Position numbers and translations under genes: made by a program
The notes under the pieces: model-generated
Told to the model about the DNA's origin: nothing
Seen by the model: the letters and a program-made list of their open reading frames with translations, nothing else
Databases searched by the model: none
Shown here: piece after piece, positions 10,590 to 22,508 of the stretch
Numbering within the stretch: the first letter of the stretch is position 1
Layout of the letters: every line of letters starts with the position of its first letter
Assembly: GCF_022965805.1 (NCBI RefSeq)
Contig: NC_133101.1
Coordinates: forward strand, 43,747,642-43,811,641
Length of the DNA stretch: 64,000 bases
DNA from: Primulina eburnea
Lineage: Eukaryota; Streptophyta; Magnoliopsida; Lamiales; Gesneriaceae
Direction of reading: 5' to 3'

Positions 10590-12422
10590 TGTAAGGTCTA
10601 GAAATTCAAGCGACTTAACCTAACTGCATGTAAATCTAGGGTATTATTAAATATGCTTATTTAAATGTTTAAATGCACTTAATGTATGTTTATAACATGA
10701 TTTTATGATCATATGACATGGTTTATTTGATTGCATAAGATAGGGCTTTTGCAGTATTCAATGCTCGAATGAGGGATGGATACCGAGGACAGTTTAAGGA
10801 AAATGTTTTTATTAAATAATTATTTTTAATTATTTAATATATGATGTATTTATTAGGTGATTTTCGAAAATGAGTATTTTTAGGATATTTTTACACATCA
10901 AGCCATATTTTAAACCAGTAGTCGATTTTTAGCAAAATGGGGGACTTTTGAGGGTTCGGGTAATATTTTTGAAAATTTACCAAAAGAAATATTTTATATA
11001 CATGTTATTGGGCCTAATTTGTTTTAGTAGGATTTTGGATCAAGATCTCTACTTTTTATTTTAAAACCTAGGCCCATTACCAAATCACCATTCCATTTTA
11101 TTTCTCCCCAAACCCTAGCCTCCCCCTCTCCCTCTCGGCCGCACCCTAACACACGCACACCAGCCGCATTCTTGCCTCGTTTTCAAGGGGAAATAAGTAG
11201 TAGAATTGTCCTGTCTCTCCGGTGTTCGTCCCTTGCCCCGGTTGTTGGATTTTTTTGAGCATTTGATCAAAGGCACGCTTGAAAAATTGTTTCTCATCAT
11301 TCACATCATACTATGAAAATTTGGTTGATCTTGCATGCCATATTATCGATTTTCTGATCATGAAATTGATTTACACGGTTTTTTCATGAATATATTTTTA
11401 AAAAAAAAGAACTTGTTTTTGGCTCACGTTTTGTCATGGATGAAGGGGCTGCCTTGTTTGATGGTGAGGAGATGATCTACTAGAGGTTTAAAGAGGGTTT
11501 AGATGATAAGATTAGATTCGGAACAATTCCTTGTAGGTGGCCGATCGGGACTCCATGTTTTGGCTCGGTTTTGGTTCAAACGGGCTTAGGGGTTAGGGCA
11601 GCAGTGCACAGGTTGTTCCAGGCCATGGTTCAGGCCTTGGTGGGTTTGATTTAGGGTCCTAGAGAAAGGAGATCGGTCGTGGTGCCCGGATACGCAACGG
11701 AATTTTCGAAAAATCATATTTTTCAAGCAAGAAAAACCGAGCATCCACTAGTGTGTGTAGCAAATAACAAGAACACAAAAATTTCATACATAGTGTGCTA
11801 AGAATTTTTACCTATCAATCACAAGGATTGATGTTTGGCTCCAACCAAGTTGTAAACAACTTAGCTCTTGAAGGGTTGGCCCAATCTACAAGCTTCCAAG
11901 AACACACGTTGCTCAAATGAGTTTTTTCCTTCAAATTATGTCCACCACTAACAAGGAAGATCCCCTCTAATTTTGCACTAGAAAAATTAGAGGATTTTTC
12001 TTTGAAAAGTGTAGGCTTTCCTAAACAATTGAAGAAAGCAAAAATAGTGAGAATGTGGAGTAAAATTTCGGCCAACATGAGGGAGAAAAGAGGGAGAAGA
12101 AATTTTCTTGGTGCTTGGAAAAAATTAATGTGCATGTGAGACACATGCCTTGTTTATTGAAAAATTTGTCTCCCAACTCTTCACCTCCCCATGCATATTA
12201 TTTAAGCTTGTAACAATTACAAAGCCCATGGATTTTTATTTAAATGTCCCAAAAAAATATGAGACCAATTAAATTTTACTTGAATTTACTCAAGCTCACT
12301 AGTTGAATAATTATTTCTAATTGGACTCTACAAGACCCAATGTTATTTAATTAATTCAACACTTTAATTTATTTAATTATTTGGACATGCTCTGACAGTG
12401 GAACCACTCCACAATTGCTCTA

Positions 12423-13511
12423 GTGCCAAAAACAACGAATGCAACATCTGTTTATGATTACCGATCGATTTCTTGTTGTACGGTATTTTACAAAATTATC
12501 TCCAAAATTCTTCTTAACAAGTTATGTGAGCTGATGGGAGGCTTAGTTGATGGAGCACAAGCTGCCTTCATTAAAGGGCGCTCAATTGTGGATAATATTC
12601 ATCTGGCACAAGAGTTGTTGAGGAAGTACGCTAGGAAGCGTGGGATGCCTAGATGTATGCTGAAGATAGACATTCGGAAAGCTTATGACACAGGTGACTG
12701 GGACTTCCTTCGTGAGGTACACTATTCTCTTAACTTCCCTTGCTTTTTCCGTGATTGGATTCTGGAGTGTGTGACAACTGCGTCTTATTCGGTGGTTGTT
12801 AATGGCCAAATGCATGGTTTCTTTAATGGTAAGTGTGGGTTGAGACATGGGGATCCACTTTCACAGTTGTTGTTCACACTATGCCTTGAGGTACTATCTA
12901 GATCCCTGAAGCTTATGTCCACGTATCCTTCCTTTGGTTTTCACCCGAAATGTGGGAATATTAAGATCACTCATTTAGCTTATGCCGATGATTTGCTACT
13001 CTTGTCCCGTGGAGATGTGTGTAGTGTTTCTATGATTATGCAGTGTTTGCTTGACTTTGGAGATATGGCAGGGCTTCGAATTAATGCAGAGAAATCTAAC
13101 ATTTTTCTGGCTAGTGTGTATGATGTTGTGAAGCAGGATATCTTGGGGATCAGGTTTTTTCAGTGGTACAATGTCGTTCAGATACTTAGGGGTTCCTTTA
13201 GCAGCCTCTCGGTTGAAAGCAGCGGAATACAACTTAATTGTTGATTCTATTGCGAGGAAGGTTAATTCTTGGCCAGACATTCTTTATCGTATGCAGGAAA
13301 ATTGTAATTGATTCGATCAGTTGTCCAAGGGATTGAATGCTTCTGGCTTTCTATACTGCCAGTACCTTCTTGTGTGATTGACTCCATCCATTCAATCTGG
13401 ACGAAGCACCCACCGATTGCTTGGATTACAGTATGCAAACCTTTAGATGATGGAAGTCTGGGGCTCAAAGACCTCAAAGCGCTGAATAAAGCGCTAATTG
13501 CGAAGACTTTA
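12423..13511 (+). pseudogene. LINE ORF2 reverse transcriptase, first part
   Basis: Non-LTR reverse transcriptase, recognisable as the plant L1 type. Visible motifs in order: DYRSISCC, AAFIKGRSIVDNI, LKIDIRKAYD (catalytic Asp), GLRHGDPLS, the active-site box LAYADDLLLLS at about 12979-13011, and GLRINAEKS. After about 13155 the frame shifts and continues as a conserved RYLGVPLA segment. It shifts back near 13278 just before an in-frame TAA at 13305-13307, and then runs to 13511 where the gypsy insertion starts. The YADD box itself is intact, but two frameshifts, one stop and the missing N-terminus make it non-functional. Confidence 0.9.
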
Positions 13512-13767
13512 TGTAAATGCCCGAAAATTTGTGCTTGAAAATTTGCGGAAAATTAAAAATTTTCTTTTTAAATAATAAAAATGTCTCATTCATAACTAAA
13601 CCGATAAACAAAGTTTGATATTCAAAAATGGCAGCGGAAGGAAATATTTGTTTGCAAAAATAACAATTTAAGAATATCCAACTAGTGATAAAAATGTTTG
13701 CATAAAGAGGTAAGTGCTGTAAATGAGGTCCTCGGGTGCCACTACTGCCGACCCAAGCTGGCTCACT

Positions 13768-15686
13768 TGTGGGGACCCGGACGCTAATCAAGTTCTTAAT
13801 CATCATTGGGACTAATTAATCAACTTATAAAACAGGGTCTAATTTTTTTTAAAATGCGGAATGTAGTGAAATCAAACTAATATACATATCAGTATAAAAT
13901 ACAATACAAGTCATGTACTGCATGCATTCAAAATAAAATAAGGTTCAACATCTAAATATCAAGTGTCAAAACCCTATATACATCCAAGTCCGAAGTCTCC
14001 ACTCTATCACGATCTCTCCTCATCTCTTGGACCCTGATCCTGTCCCACCTGTTGTCATGTACACATACAGACAAGACAACAGCCGGATAACTCCGGTGAG
14101 AATTAATCACAGTATAAATCAACGAAACATGCAATCATATAAACAAATATAAAGCATGTAATCAGGTAACAGATATATGTATCCAGATCTGAAACATAAA
14201 CAATCTTAGCCTGTCGACACATACGTGACTCCACGTTTCAGACTAGACTCAATCCTAGTCTAGAGATCCCGGTTTCCAGATGTGGTGTTCCTATATCGAA
14301 TTCCGTAATAGCGGGAACTCTGTTCCTATTACTCGATATAACCAAATATGGTGTTCCTATATCGAATTCCGTAATAGAAGAATTCCAATCCTATTACTCG
14401 ATATAACCAAACATCCGGTGTCCTGACCTAACCGTCATGGACGATAGCACTATTGCTAATATCCTATCTTGAGACATCGTGCAATGTGCCGTGGCGATAC
14501 CACCACTATCCGGCACTTCTGTCACAAGATAACTCGTCTAATACCTGTCATCTATAATTCAAGAAAACAAGTACATCAGTCCGTTTGATGCAGATGTCAA
14601 TGCAATAAATAAAGTATGTGATTTAGGGAAACTCAAGTCTAAACCGACTCAAGTCGATCTCCCAATACCACATTGACTTATACCTTTCTTTCGTCGGTTT
14701 CTGGCTCAGTCGAAGTCCTGAACTCACAACCTGTCTGGCAATGACAATATCAATAATCTCATATCAATATACTTTTCAAATCAATAACAATCTGATCAAT
14801 TTGGATTTAATTCAAAATCAATGGTATAACGGTACAATTTCAGTACCCCCGTCAATACCATATCATCGGATAATAGTTACAATCCATAACCCATATCCAA
14901 TACAATCCGTAATCCAATCACCATTCAAATCTGTCCGGTATAAATCAATATACCCTAACAATTCCTAACAATTCCATAATCAGTCCGTTTCTCAATCTGA
15001 CTTCGATTCTATGATGTCTAACATATCAAGAACATCATATATGAATCCTATTCAATTCTGAAAATAGCATAATTTCAAAGCATGTCAAAATGTAGCAAAA
15101 CTTACGTCCAGTTGTAGCCTACGTCGCTAGGAACTCGGTACCGAAGTCGAATTACAATTCTGACGGACGGATTTCTCAGAAAAGGCGTAAGGATTTTCGG
15201 TGAATTTTCCCCGAGCTTCTTTCTCGATTTCTACTGAATTCTAAGGGATTAACATATATATATACTCAGGTGCTCGGTTAATGATACGCGTCACTCTTTT
15301 ATCCAATTCAGGCGGCGCTCGAGCGGTCACAAACTATCGCTCGGGCGCCGAACATTCTGTCCAAATACTCGGCTGGTCACGCACTGGCGCTCGGGCGGTG
15401 ATATCTTACCGCTCGGGCGCGGAACTCTCTGCCTCCCCCTTACTCCTTGGCGCTCGGGCGGTCAAAAACTACCGCTCGGGTGCCACATCTTCTGTCCAAG
15501 ATGTTTTCCTATTGGACTTTGGCGCTCGGGCGGTCATTTCTTACCGCTCGGGCGCCACTAGTTCTGTCCAACGTTTACGCCCTTCTTATAAAATCTTATT
15601 TCGTGTCCCGATTAATCCTTTTGTAATCATATCAAATTATAAATCAATAATTACCGATTACTAGGATTAAATTTCCGGGCATTACA
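13768..15686 (-). repeat. Element A 3' LTR
   Basis: Plus strand TGTGGGGACCCGG to CGGGCATTACA. Contains a four-unit inverted-repeat array (15314-15557) followed, in sense, by a TATATATATATG run near 15252-15265. Confidence 0.95.
15314..15557 (-). repeat. Four-unit inverted-repeat array, element A 3' LTR
   Basis: Units at 15314-15349, 15385-15422, 15448-15485 and 15520-15557. Arms are GGCGCTCGGGCGGT and ACCGCTCGGGCGCC around 8-9 base spacers, with TTCTGTCCA-like blocks between units. Start-to-start spacing is about 72, 63 and 72 bp. Confidence 0.95.
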
Positions 15687-15699
15687 TTCCTCCCCCCTA
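15687..15699 (-). other. Polypurine tract of element A
   Basis: Minus strand TTAGGGGGGAGGAA directly before the 3' LTR. Confidence 0.88.
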
Positions 15700-15780
15700 A
15701 GATACGATTTCGTCCTCGAAATCACAAGCAATCTATCATATCAACAAGGAGTATATACAGAAATGTATTCGAAATTTAAA

Positions 15781-16222
15781 TCAGTGAAATAATGCTGGGA
15801 ATTCCTGCCTCATATCAGATTCAGTCTCCCAAGTGGCTTCTTCAACGCCATGACGAGTCCATTGAACTTTCACAAGAGGAATCATCTTTGTTCTGAGCTG
15901 TTTTTCTTTACGATCGATAATCCGGATCGGTTTCTCGACATAATTCAATGTCTCATCCAGCTCGGTCTCGTCTGGCCGAATCACGTGAGAATCATCAAGG
16001 AGATATTTCCTCAGCATCGATACATGAAATGCATCATGTATTCCAGATAATGAAGGCGGTAATGCGAGTCGATAGGCACGATCTCTTATCTTTTCGAGGA
16101 TCTCGTATGGACCGACATATCGTGGAGACAATTTCCCTTTCTTGCCAAATCTGACAACACCTCTGAAAGGAGAAATCTTCAGGAAAACTCGGTCTCCTGT
16201 CTCAAATACCAATGGTCGTCGT
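15781..16222 (-). pseudogene. Element A integrase C-terminus and chromodomain
   Basis: Continuation of the polyprotein beyond the solo LTR: the frame joins across one copy of the GTCGT target duplication. It contains the GPY motif (YVGPYEIL), the HVSMLRKY segment, and a chromodomain-like end (VQWTRHGVEEATWE) closing at the stop at 15781. Chromodomains of this kind guide integration toward modified chromatin in chromoviruses. No lesion is visible in this piece. Confidence 0.92.
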
Positions 16223-18194
16223 TGTAATGCTCGAGATTAAATCATTGTAATCAGACGCTGATTAATTGTCATAATTGTGATTGGCAAATATCACAGGGGC
16301 TAAATAAAACGTGAATCAGGAAGCCTGGCGTTGGTGCATAACAAGTCAAGATTTCGGACAGAACCTATGGTGCCCGAGCGGTAGAAAAGCACCGCTCGAG
16401 CGCCAATGAATCATAAATGGAGAATTTGGACAGAATGCCTGGCGCCCGAGCGGCAAAAAGTTACCGCTCGAGCGCCAGCGTGTAGACCGCCGAAGCATGG
16501 ACAGAAGGTTCCGCGCTCGAGCGGTAAAGATTGACCGCTCGAGCGCGAGTCATGCAAAACTAGAGGGAGCCACTTGGCTCATTGCATGCATCGTATATGT
16601 ATATATATATATATATATATGTATGTATCCTTTGGAATTCCTCAGAAATCGAGGAAGGGAAGATCGAGAAAAGGGTTCCGAACACAGTACTGTGTTCCTG
16701 TCAGAGCAGGCTACATCTGGACGTAATTTTTATTACGTTTAGACATGTTTTGAATTTATGATGCTGTCAGAATTGAATAGGATTCATATATGATGTTCTG
16801 GTCATGTTAGACATCATAGAATCGAAGTCAGATTGAGAAACAGAGTGTTTATATAATTGCTATGATTTTCAGAGTCGATTGGACTGAGGTTTCGTATCAG
16901 AATTGTATTATCATTCAGAGTTTGAGTTGTATCGATATTGATTATAAATTCTTATATTATATCTGTGATGTTGAGGTTGACGGGGGTAACAAGACTGTAT
17001 TGTTGTACCGTTGAAACATCAGTTAAATTAGATTGATCAGATTCAGATATGATTTAGATTATATCGAGAGATTGTTGATATGAATCAGATGGTATTTTGT
17101 TCAGATATTGATCAGATTATGTACTGAGTCGAGTATTGACCAGAACAGATTGTGAATTGAATTATACATTGATACAGTATATTTGTTATTGTCATTTCAG
17201 ATCGGATATGGACAGACTGGACTTCGAGACTTCGTCTTCCTCAGACGGGGAAGATAAAGGTATAATTCATGTGATATCCGGGAAGAACAACTCAATTGAG
17301 ATCGCGTTGAGTTGCCCACTAAATCACATACTATACTCTTGTTATGTTTTATATGATTATGTTATGATGATAAATTGTTATTCATGCATTAAGATAGGAC
17401 AGTCTGGAGATCAGGCAGACTCTAGACGTTCGGCGATATCTCAGCTTAGGGTAAGATCACCTCCCCTATTGTAGATGTAGATACAGATCAGGCCGAAGTC
17501 TAGGAATAAGACGTACAGCACCACGATTGGTTGGGTAGGTGACAGCCAGTGACGTCTTATTCACCCCGGGATCCCTAGAGTTATAGTTGAGTCGAGTCTA
17601 GACATGATTTGATTAGGACTGCATGCTCATATGGATGTGGCTCCTAGATCATGGGACCCATCATTATTACTTTCAGTTATGATAGCATATTTGTATGATT
17701 TAGATTGTTTATATGCATGTTTAGCTGATTTGAAGTGCATGCTTGTTGTGATTAGATTTCATAGCTTATGAAATCTAATGTTTTGATTTTATTCGTGACA
17801 GCATGTTTCATGAATTATTTTATGTATATACATGTTTACCATGTTTTATACTGGGATTTATTTCTCATCGGAGTTATCCGGCTGTTGTCTTGTTTTGTAT
17901 GTGTGCATGACAACAGGTGGGGCTGGATCAGGGTCAAGATGATGATGAGAGAAGACGAGTGTAGCGTGGTGATTCCGGACTTACAGTAGACTTGGTTTTA
18001 TTACTGGACTTTAGTAGTTGAACCTGAAATTAGCTTGTTGTACTTTAATACTGAAATGTATTTATACAGACATGTATAGTATTTAGATTCCATTACCTTC
18101 CGCAGTTATATCTTAAAACGAAAAATTTTTAGACCCTGTTTTATCTTAATTGATAATTTAAATCCCAAAGATGATTAGCGTCCGGGTCCCCACA
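16223..18194 (+). mobile_element. Solo LTR inserted antisense into element A pol
   Basis: 1972 bp, TGTAATGCTCGAG to GGGTCCCCACA, flanked by GTCGT on both sides (16218-16222 and 18195-18199). Its ends are the reverse of element A's LTR ends, so it is a related LTR in the opposite direction. It carries three inverted-repeat units (16368-16548), then a TATATATATATAT run near 16600. It lies exactly between integrase and chromodomain coding sequence. Confidence 0.95.
16368..16548 (+). repeat. Three-unit inverted-repeat array with 71-72 bp period
   Basis: Units 16368-16405, 16440-16477 and 16511-16548. Each is two roughly 15-bp arms (TGGCGCCCGAGCGGT and ACCGCTCGAGCGCCA types) around an 8-base spacer. 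GGACAGAA lies before each unit. Promoter-proximal in the sense strand. Confidence 0.95.
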
Positions 18195-21100
18195 GTCGTC
18201 GAAGGTTGGCATATTTGGCTTGTCGGTCTTGAGCTGCCTTCATTTTCTTCTGAATCAACTTTACTTTCTCAGTCATATCTCTGATCATGTCAGGTCCAGT
18301 CTCAGGAATTTCAGAGATATCATCCCAATACAATGGGGATCTGCATTTCTTTCCGTACAACGCTTCAAATGGGGCCATCTCAATACTTGTCTGATAGCTG
18401 TTGTTGTACGAAAATTCGCAAATTGGCAATGCATCTTGCCAATTAGTGCTAAAATCAAGCACTACAGCTCTCAACATATCTTCCAGTGTCTGAATCGTTC
18501 GTTCCGACTGCCCGTCAGTCTGAGGATGATATGCGGTACTCAGATGTAACTTCGTACCGAGAGCTTGCTGCAAACTCTGCCAGAAGTGCGAAGTAAACCG
18601 AGGATCACGGTCTGACACAATCGACTTCGGCACTTCGTGCAGTATCACCACTTCCCGGACATAGATATCGGCCATCTGATCATATTGGTAGGTCATTTTG
18701 TATGGAATAAAACATGCAGATTTGGTCAATCGATCAATCACGACCCAAATCGCATCACAACCTCTGGAGGATCTCGGTAACTGCATCACAAAATCCATGG
18801 AAATGTGATCCCATTTCCATTCAGGAATGGATAAACTCTGCAACAATCCTCCTGGTTTCTTTCTTTCAGCCTTCACCTGTTGGCAATTCAGACACTTGGC
18901 TACAAATTTAGTCACATCAGATTTCATTTGTTTCCACCAATACTGTGCCTTTAAATCATTGTACATTTTCCTGCCACCAGGATGAATGCTAAAACGACTG
19001 TTGTGCGCTTCTGACAGTATTCGCTGTCTCAAATCTGAAACATTCGGCACAACAAGACGATTATTCACATACAAAATGCCATTTCTCACCTGATATTCAG
19101 ATCGATGTCCCACTCTAACCATAGAAATCGAATTCTGTATGTTCTGATCAACCCTCTGTGCCTCTTTGATTCTCAATATCAATGCCGGTTCAGCTCGAAT
19201 CGCACATAATCTCAGAGGCTGACGATCTGTTTTAAAAGCTAATCCAGACAAACAACAGTCTTCTATCAAATTCGAGACACCTATCATCGATAAGGATAGT
19301 GCACATACCTTTCGACTCAGCGCATTTGCTGCTGCATTGGATTTCCTTGGATAATATTTGACTTCACAATCAAAGTCTTTCAGTAAATCCAGCCATCTCC
19401 GCTGTCTCATATTCAGCTCTGATTGCGAAAACAGATATTTCAAGCTCTTGTGATCAGAATATATCTCAAATTTCTCACCGTAGAGGTAATGTCGCCATAT
19501 CTTCAATGCAAAGACTATGGCTGCCAATTCAAGATCATGAATTGGATAACGAGTTTCATGGGGTTTCAGCTGTCTCGAGGCATAAGCAATCACATGCCCC
19601 CGCTGCATTAAAACACAACCCAATCCTCGGTGAGATGCATCACAATAAACAACAAAGTCACCAGTACCTGAAGGAATCATTAACACAGGCACACTGGTCA
19701 ATCTCTTTTTCAATTCCAGAAAACTGGATTCACAGTCTTCTGACCAAACAAACGGAGCATTCTTTTGAGTTAACTGCGTAATCGGTTTGGCAATACTCGA
19801 AAACTCTTTAATGAATCGACGATAATATCCTGCCAAACCCATAAAACTGCGAATCTCCGGCACAGATATAGGTCTCGGCCAACTAATCACGGCTTCAACC
19901 TTACTGGGATCAACTGATATACCGTCTCCCGATATAATGTGACCCAAAAACACAACCTGTTTCAGCCAAAACTCGCATTTCGACAATTTAGCATACAGTT
20001 TCTCTGCACTCAAAATTCTCAACACAGTCCTCAGATGATTAGCATGCTCAATCATATTCTTTGAATAAATCAATATATCATCAATGAATATGATAACAAA
20101 ATCATCCAAGTATTGCTGAAAGACGCGGTTCATCACTCCCATAAATACCGCCGGTGCATTCGTCAAACCAAAAGGCATGACAATAAACTCATAGTGTCCA
20201 TACCTGGTTCTGAATGCTGTCTTAGAAATATCAGAATCCCTGACTCTCAGTTGATGGTATCCAGATCTCAGATCGATCTTGGAATACACCGAAGAACCCT
20301 GCAACTGATCAAATAAATCATCGATACGAGGCAATGGATACTTATTCTTTACCGTTGCCTTGTTCAGTTGCCGGTAGTCTATACAAAGTCTCATCGACCC
20401 ATCCTTCTTTCTCACGAACAGTACTGGAGCACCCCAAGGAGATACACTCGGTCTGATATACCCCTTGGCCAGTAAATCTTCCAACTGTTCTTTCAGTTCT
20501 TTCAATTTGATCGGTGCCATCCTGTATGGAGCTCTCGAAATCGGAACTGTTCCTGGCATTAACTCAATGCTGAAGTCTATTTCTCGAATCGGAGGTAATC
20601 CAGGAATCTCATCTGGAAATACATCAGCAAACTCACACACCACTGGCAAATCCGCCAATGATGGGCTCGATTTCAGTAAGTCAACTGAATATACCAGGAA
20701 TCCATCCGCTCCTTTCTGCAATAATCGTGTCATATTCATTGCAGATATCAAAGGAATTCTAGCACGAGAACCCTTACCATAAAATTTCCATTCCTCAGCC
20801 AACTCAGGTCTGAATCGAACTATCTTGTGGAAACAATCAACTGTAGCTCGGTACTTGGTCAACATATCGATATCGAAAATACAATCAAAATCGGATAAAC
20901 CAAGCACAATACAGTCTAATTCAATCGTATCCCCATCGTACTGCAGTATACACGATTTAACAGATTTCACTGATATCAAACATGTTCCTAACGGAGACGT
21001 GACAGACACTACTGCAGACAATGACTCAATAGGCAAAGAATGCATCAACGTAAATCGCTCAGATATAAATGTATGAGATGCACCAGTATCAATCAGTACA

Positions 21101-22251
21101 TATGCAGGATAACCAGAAATAAAACAGTTACCTGCCACGACATCATCAGGTGCATCCTGTGCTTGCTCCTCGGTCAAAGCAAAAATTCTGGTCTGCTGTC
21201 TCGGAGGCTGGCTCACTGTCTGGACCCCTCCTGGCCTCTGCTGTGACTGAGTAGGCGGTGCTGGCTGAAAAGTATGAACGGCAGATGGTCGTCTACCTGC
21301 CTGAGCCACTGATCCCGATGACTCAGCTGCCTGCGATCCCTGGGCACTCCTCTGGGGACACACTCGAGCAAAGTGTCCTTGCTGTCCACAAATACGACAG
21401 CTGCCAACCACTCCTCGGCACTGATCTGTGGAATGCCTCCCTCCACAAGTACCACAGTACGGTCCTGTATAGCTCTGGCCCTGACTAATCTGTCTAGAGC
21501 CACTCGAACTGGACGAGCTAGTTCCCGATTTCTTGAATTGCTTTCCTCTAGTCCTCAAGAAATCCCTCTTCCTGCTACTGCTGCTGCCACTTTCAAATCG
21601 AGGAGGTGGTTGTTGCTGTCCCGATACTGGAAGCACCAATGAAGCCTCTTTCTGTCTCATCAGACCTGCTTCGGCTCCCTTGGCTCTGTTCAGGGCATCG
21701 GTAAAATTGTTTGGCCTCCCGGTATTCACCAAAGTAAATATTTCTGGATTCAGGCCATTTATAAACTGGTCCGCGACGGACTCATCGTGTTCAGCTACGT
21801 GGGGAGCAAATCTCAACAGTGTAGAGAACTTAGCCACATAGTCCTCAATGTTTAACTGGCCTTGTCTCAAGTTTGCAAACTCGGCTCCCTTGTCCTTCCT
21901 ATAAGATACTGGGAAGAACCGTAGATAAAATTCAGACTTAAACACATTCCAGGTAATGGCCGTACCTCGTTATTCCAATGCCCGTTTCGTCGTGATCCAC
22001 CAGTGTTTAGCAACGTCATGCAGTTGGTGTCCTATCAGTTTCACCCTCTTTTCCTCCGTATATTCCAAAGATTCAAACATCGATTCAATATCGTCCAACC
22101 AACTTTCACATTCCACGGAATTCTCCGTACCTTTCAAAGTCGGTGGATGAAATGACTGAAACCTTTTCAGCAATATCTCCATTGCTGTAGGTGTCACATC
22201 CATGGGAGGATTCGAGGTACTCCCCTGTTCTGGCATTCTTCTCGGAGGCAT
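18195..22251 (-). pseudogene. Element A gag-pol polyprotein, N-terminal and central part
   Basis: Starts MPPRRMPEQ near 22251. Gag runs to about 21600 with one in-frame TAA at 21970-21972; from 21945 the frame is open for 1256 codons. Domains in order: Retrotrans_gag, two Cys-rich motifs ([13 protein letters not shown], then the CCHC knuckle [14 protein letters not shown]), aspartic protease ([12 protein letters not shown]), reverse transcriptase ([23 protein letters not shown]), RNase H ([26 protein letters not shown]), integrase zinc region and DDE core ([38 protein letters not shown]). The frame stops at the solo LTR and resumes at 16222. Because only one stop and one insertion disable it, its family was recently active. 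Confidence 0.95.
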
Positions 22252-22491
22252 ATCTGAAATCAAAAGGATTAGTACCCCAAACCAAAGTTCTATTTCAGTC
22301 CTCCTCCGATCATCTTACTGCTGATCCAGAATCGGCTCTGATTTGTTCTCAATAATACATGTTTTCAAATCCATTCAGATAAACAGATAACATGTACTAT
22401 AAAGCAGTAAATCATGCTAGCAATTAAAAGCAGGAAATAAAACACATTCTACCCCGCTCACTAGCTCCTATCTCAATCTCAAGGATCTATC

Positions 22492-22503
22492 GCTCTGATA
22501 CCA
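22492..22503 (-). other. Primer binding site, tRNA-iMet type (element A)
   Basis: Minus strand TGGTATCAGAGC, five bases inside the 5' LTR. Confidence 0.95.
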
Positions 22504-22508
22504 CCTGT

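Noticed and set aside
15281..15664. 127-codon plus-strand ORF with repeated GARAV/YRSGA peptides
   Set aside because: It lies inside an LTR, antisense to the element, and its repeats are the translation of the inverted-repeat array. The twin frame at 24009-24392 is the other LTR copy.
22492..22503. tRNA-Met gene fragments at the GCTCTGATACCA words (also 30163 and 40251)
   Set aside because: Only 12 bp match, each beside an LTR: they are primer binding sites and no tRNA cloverleaf surrounds them.
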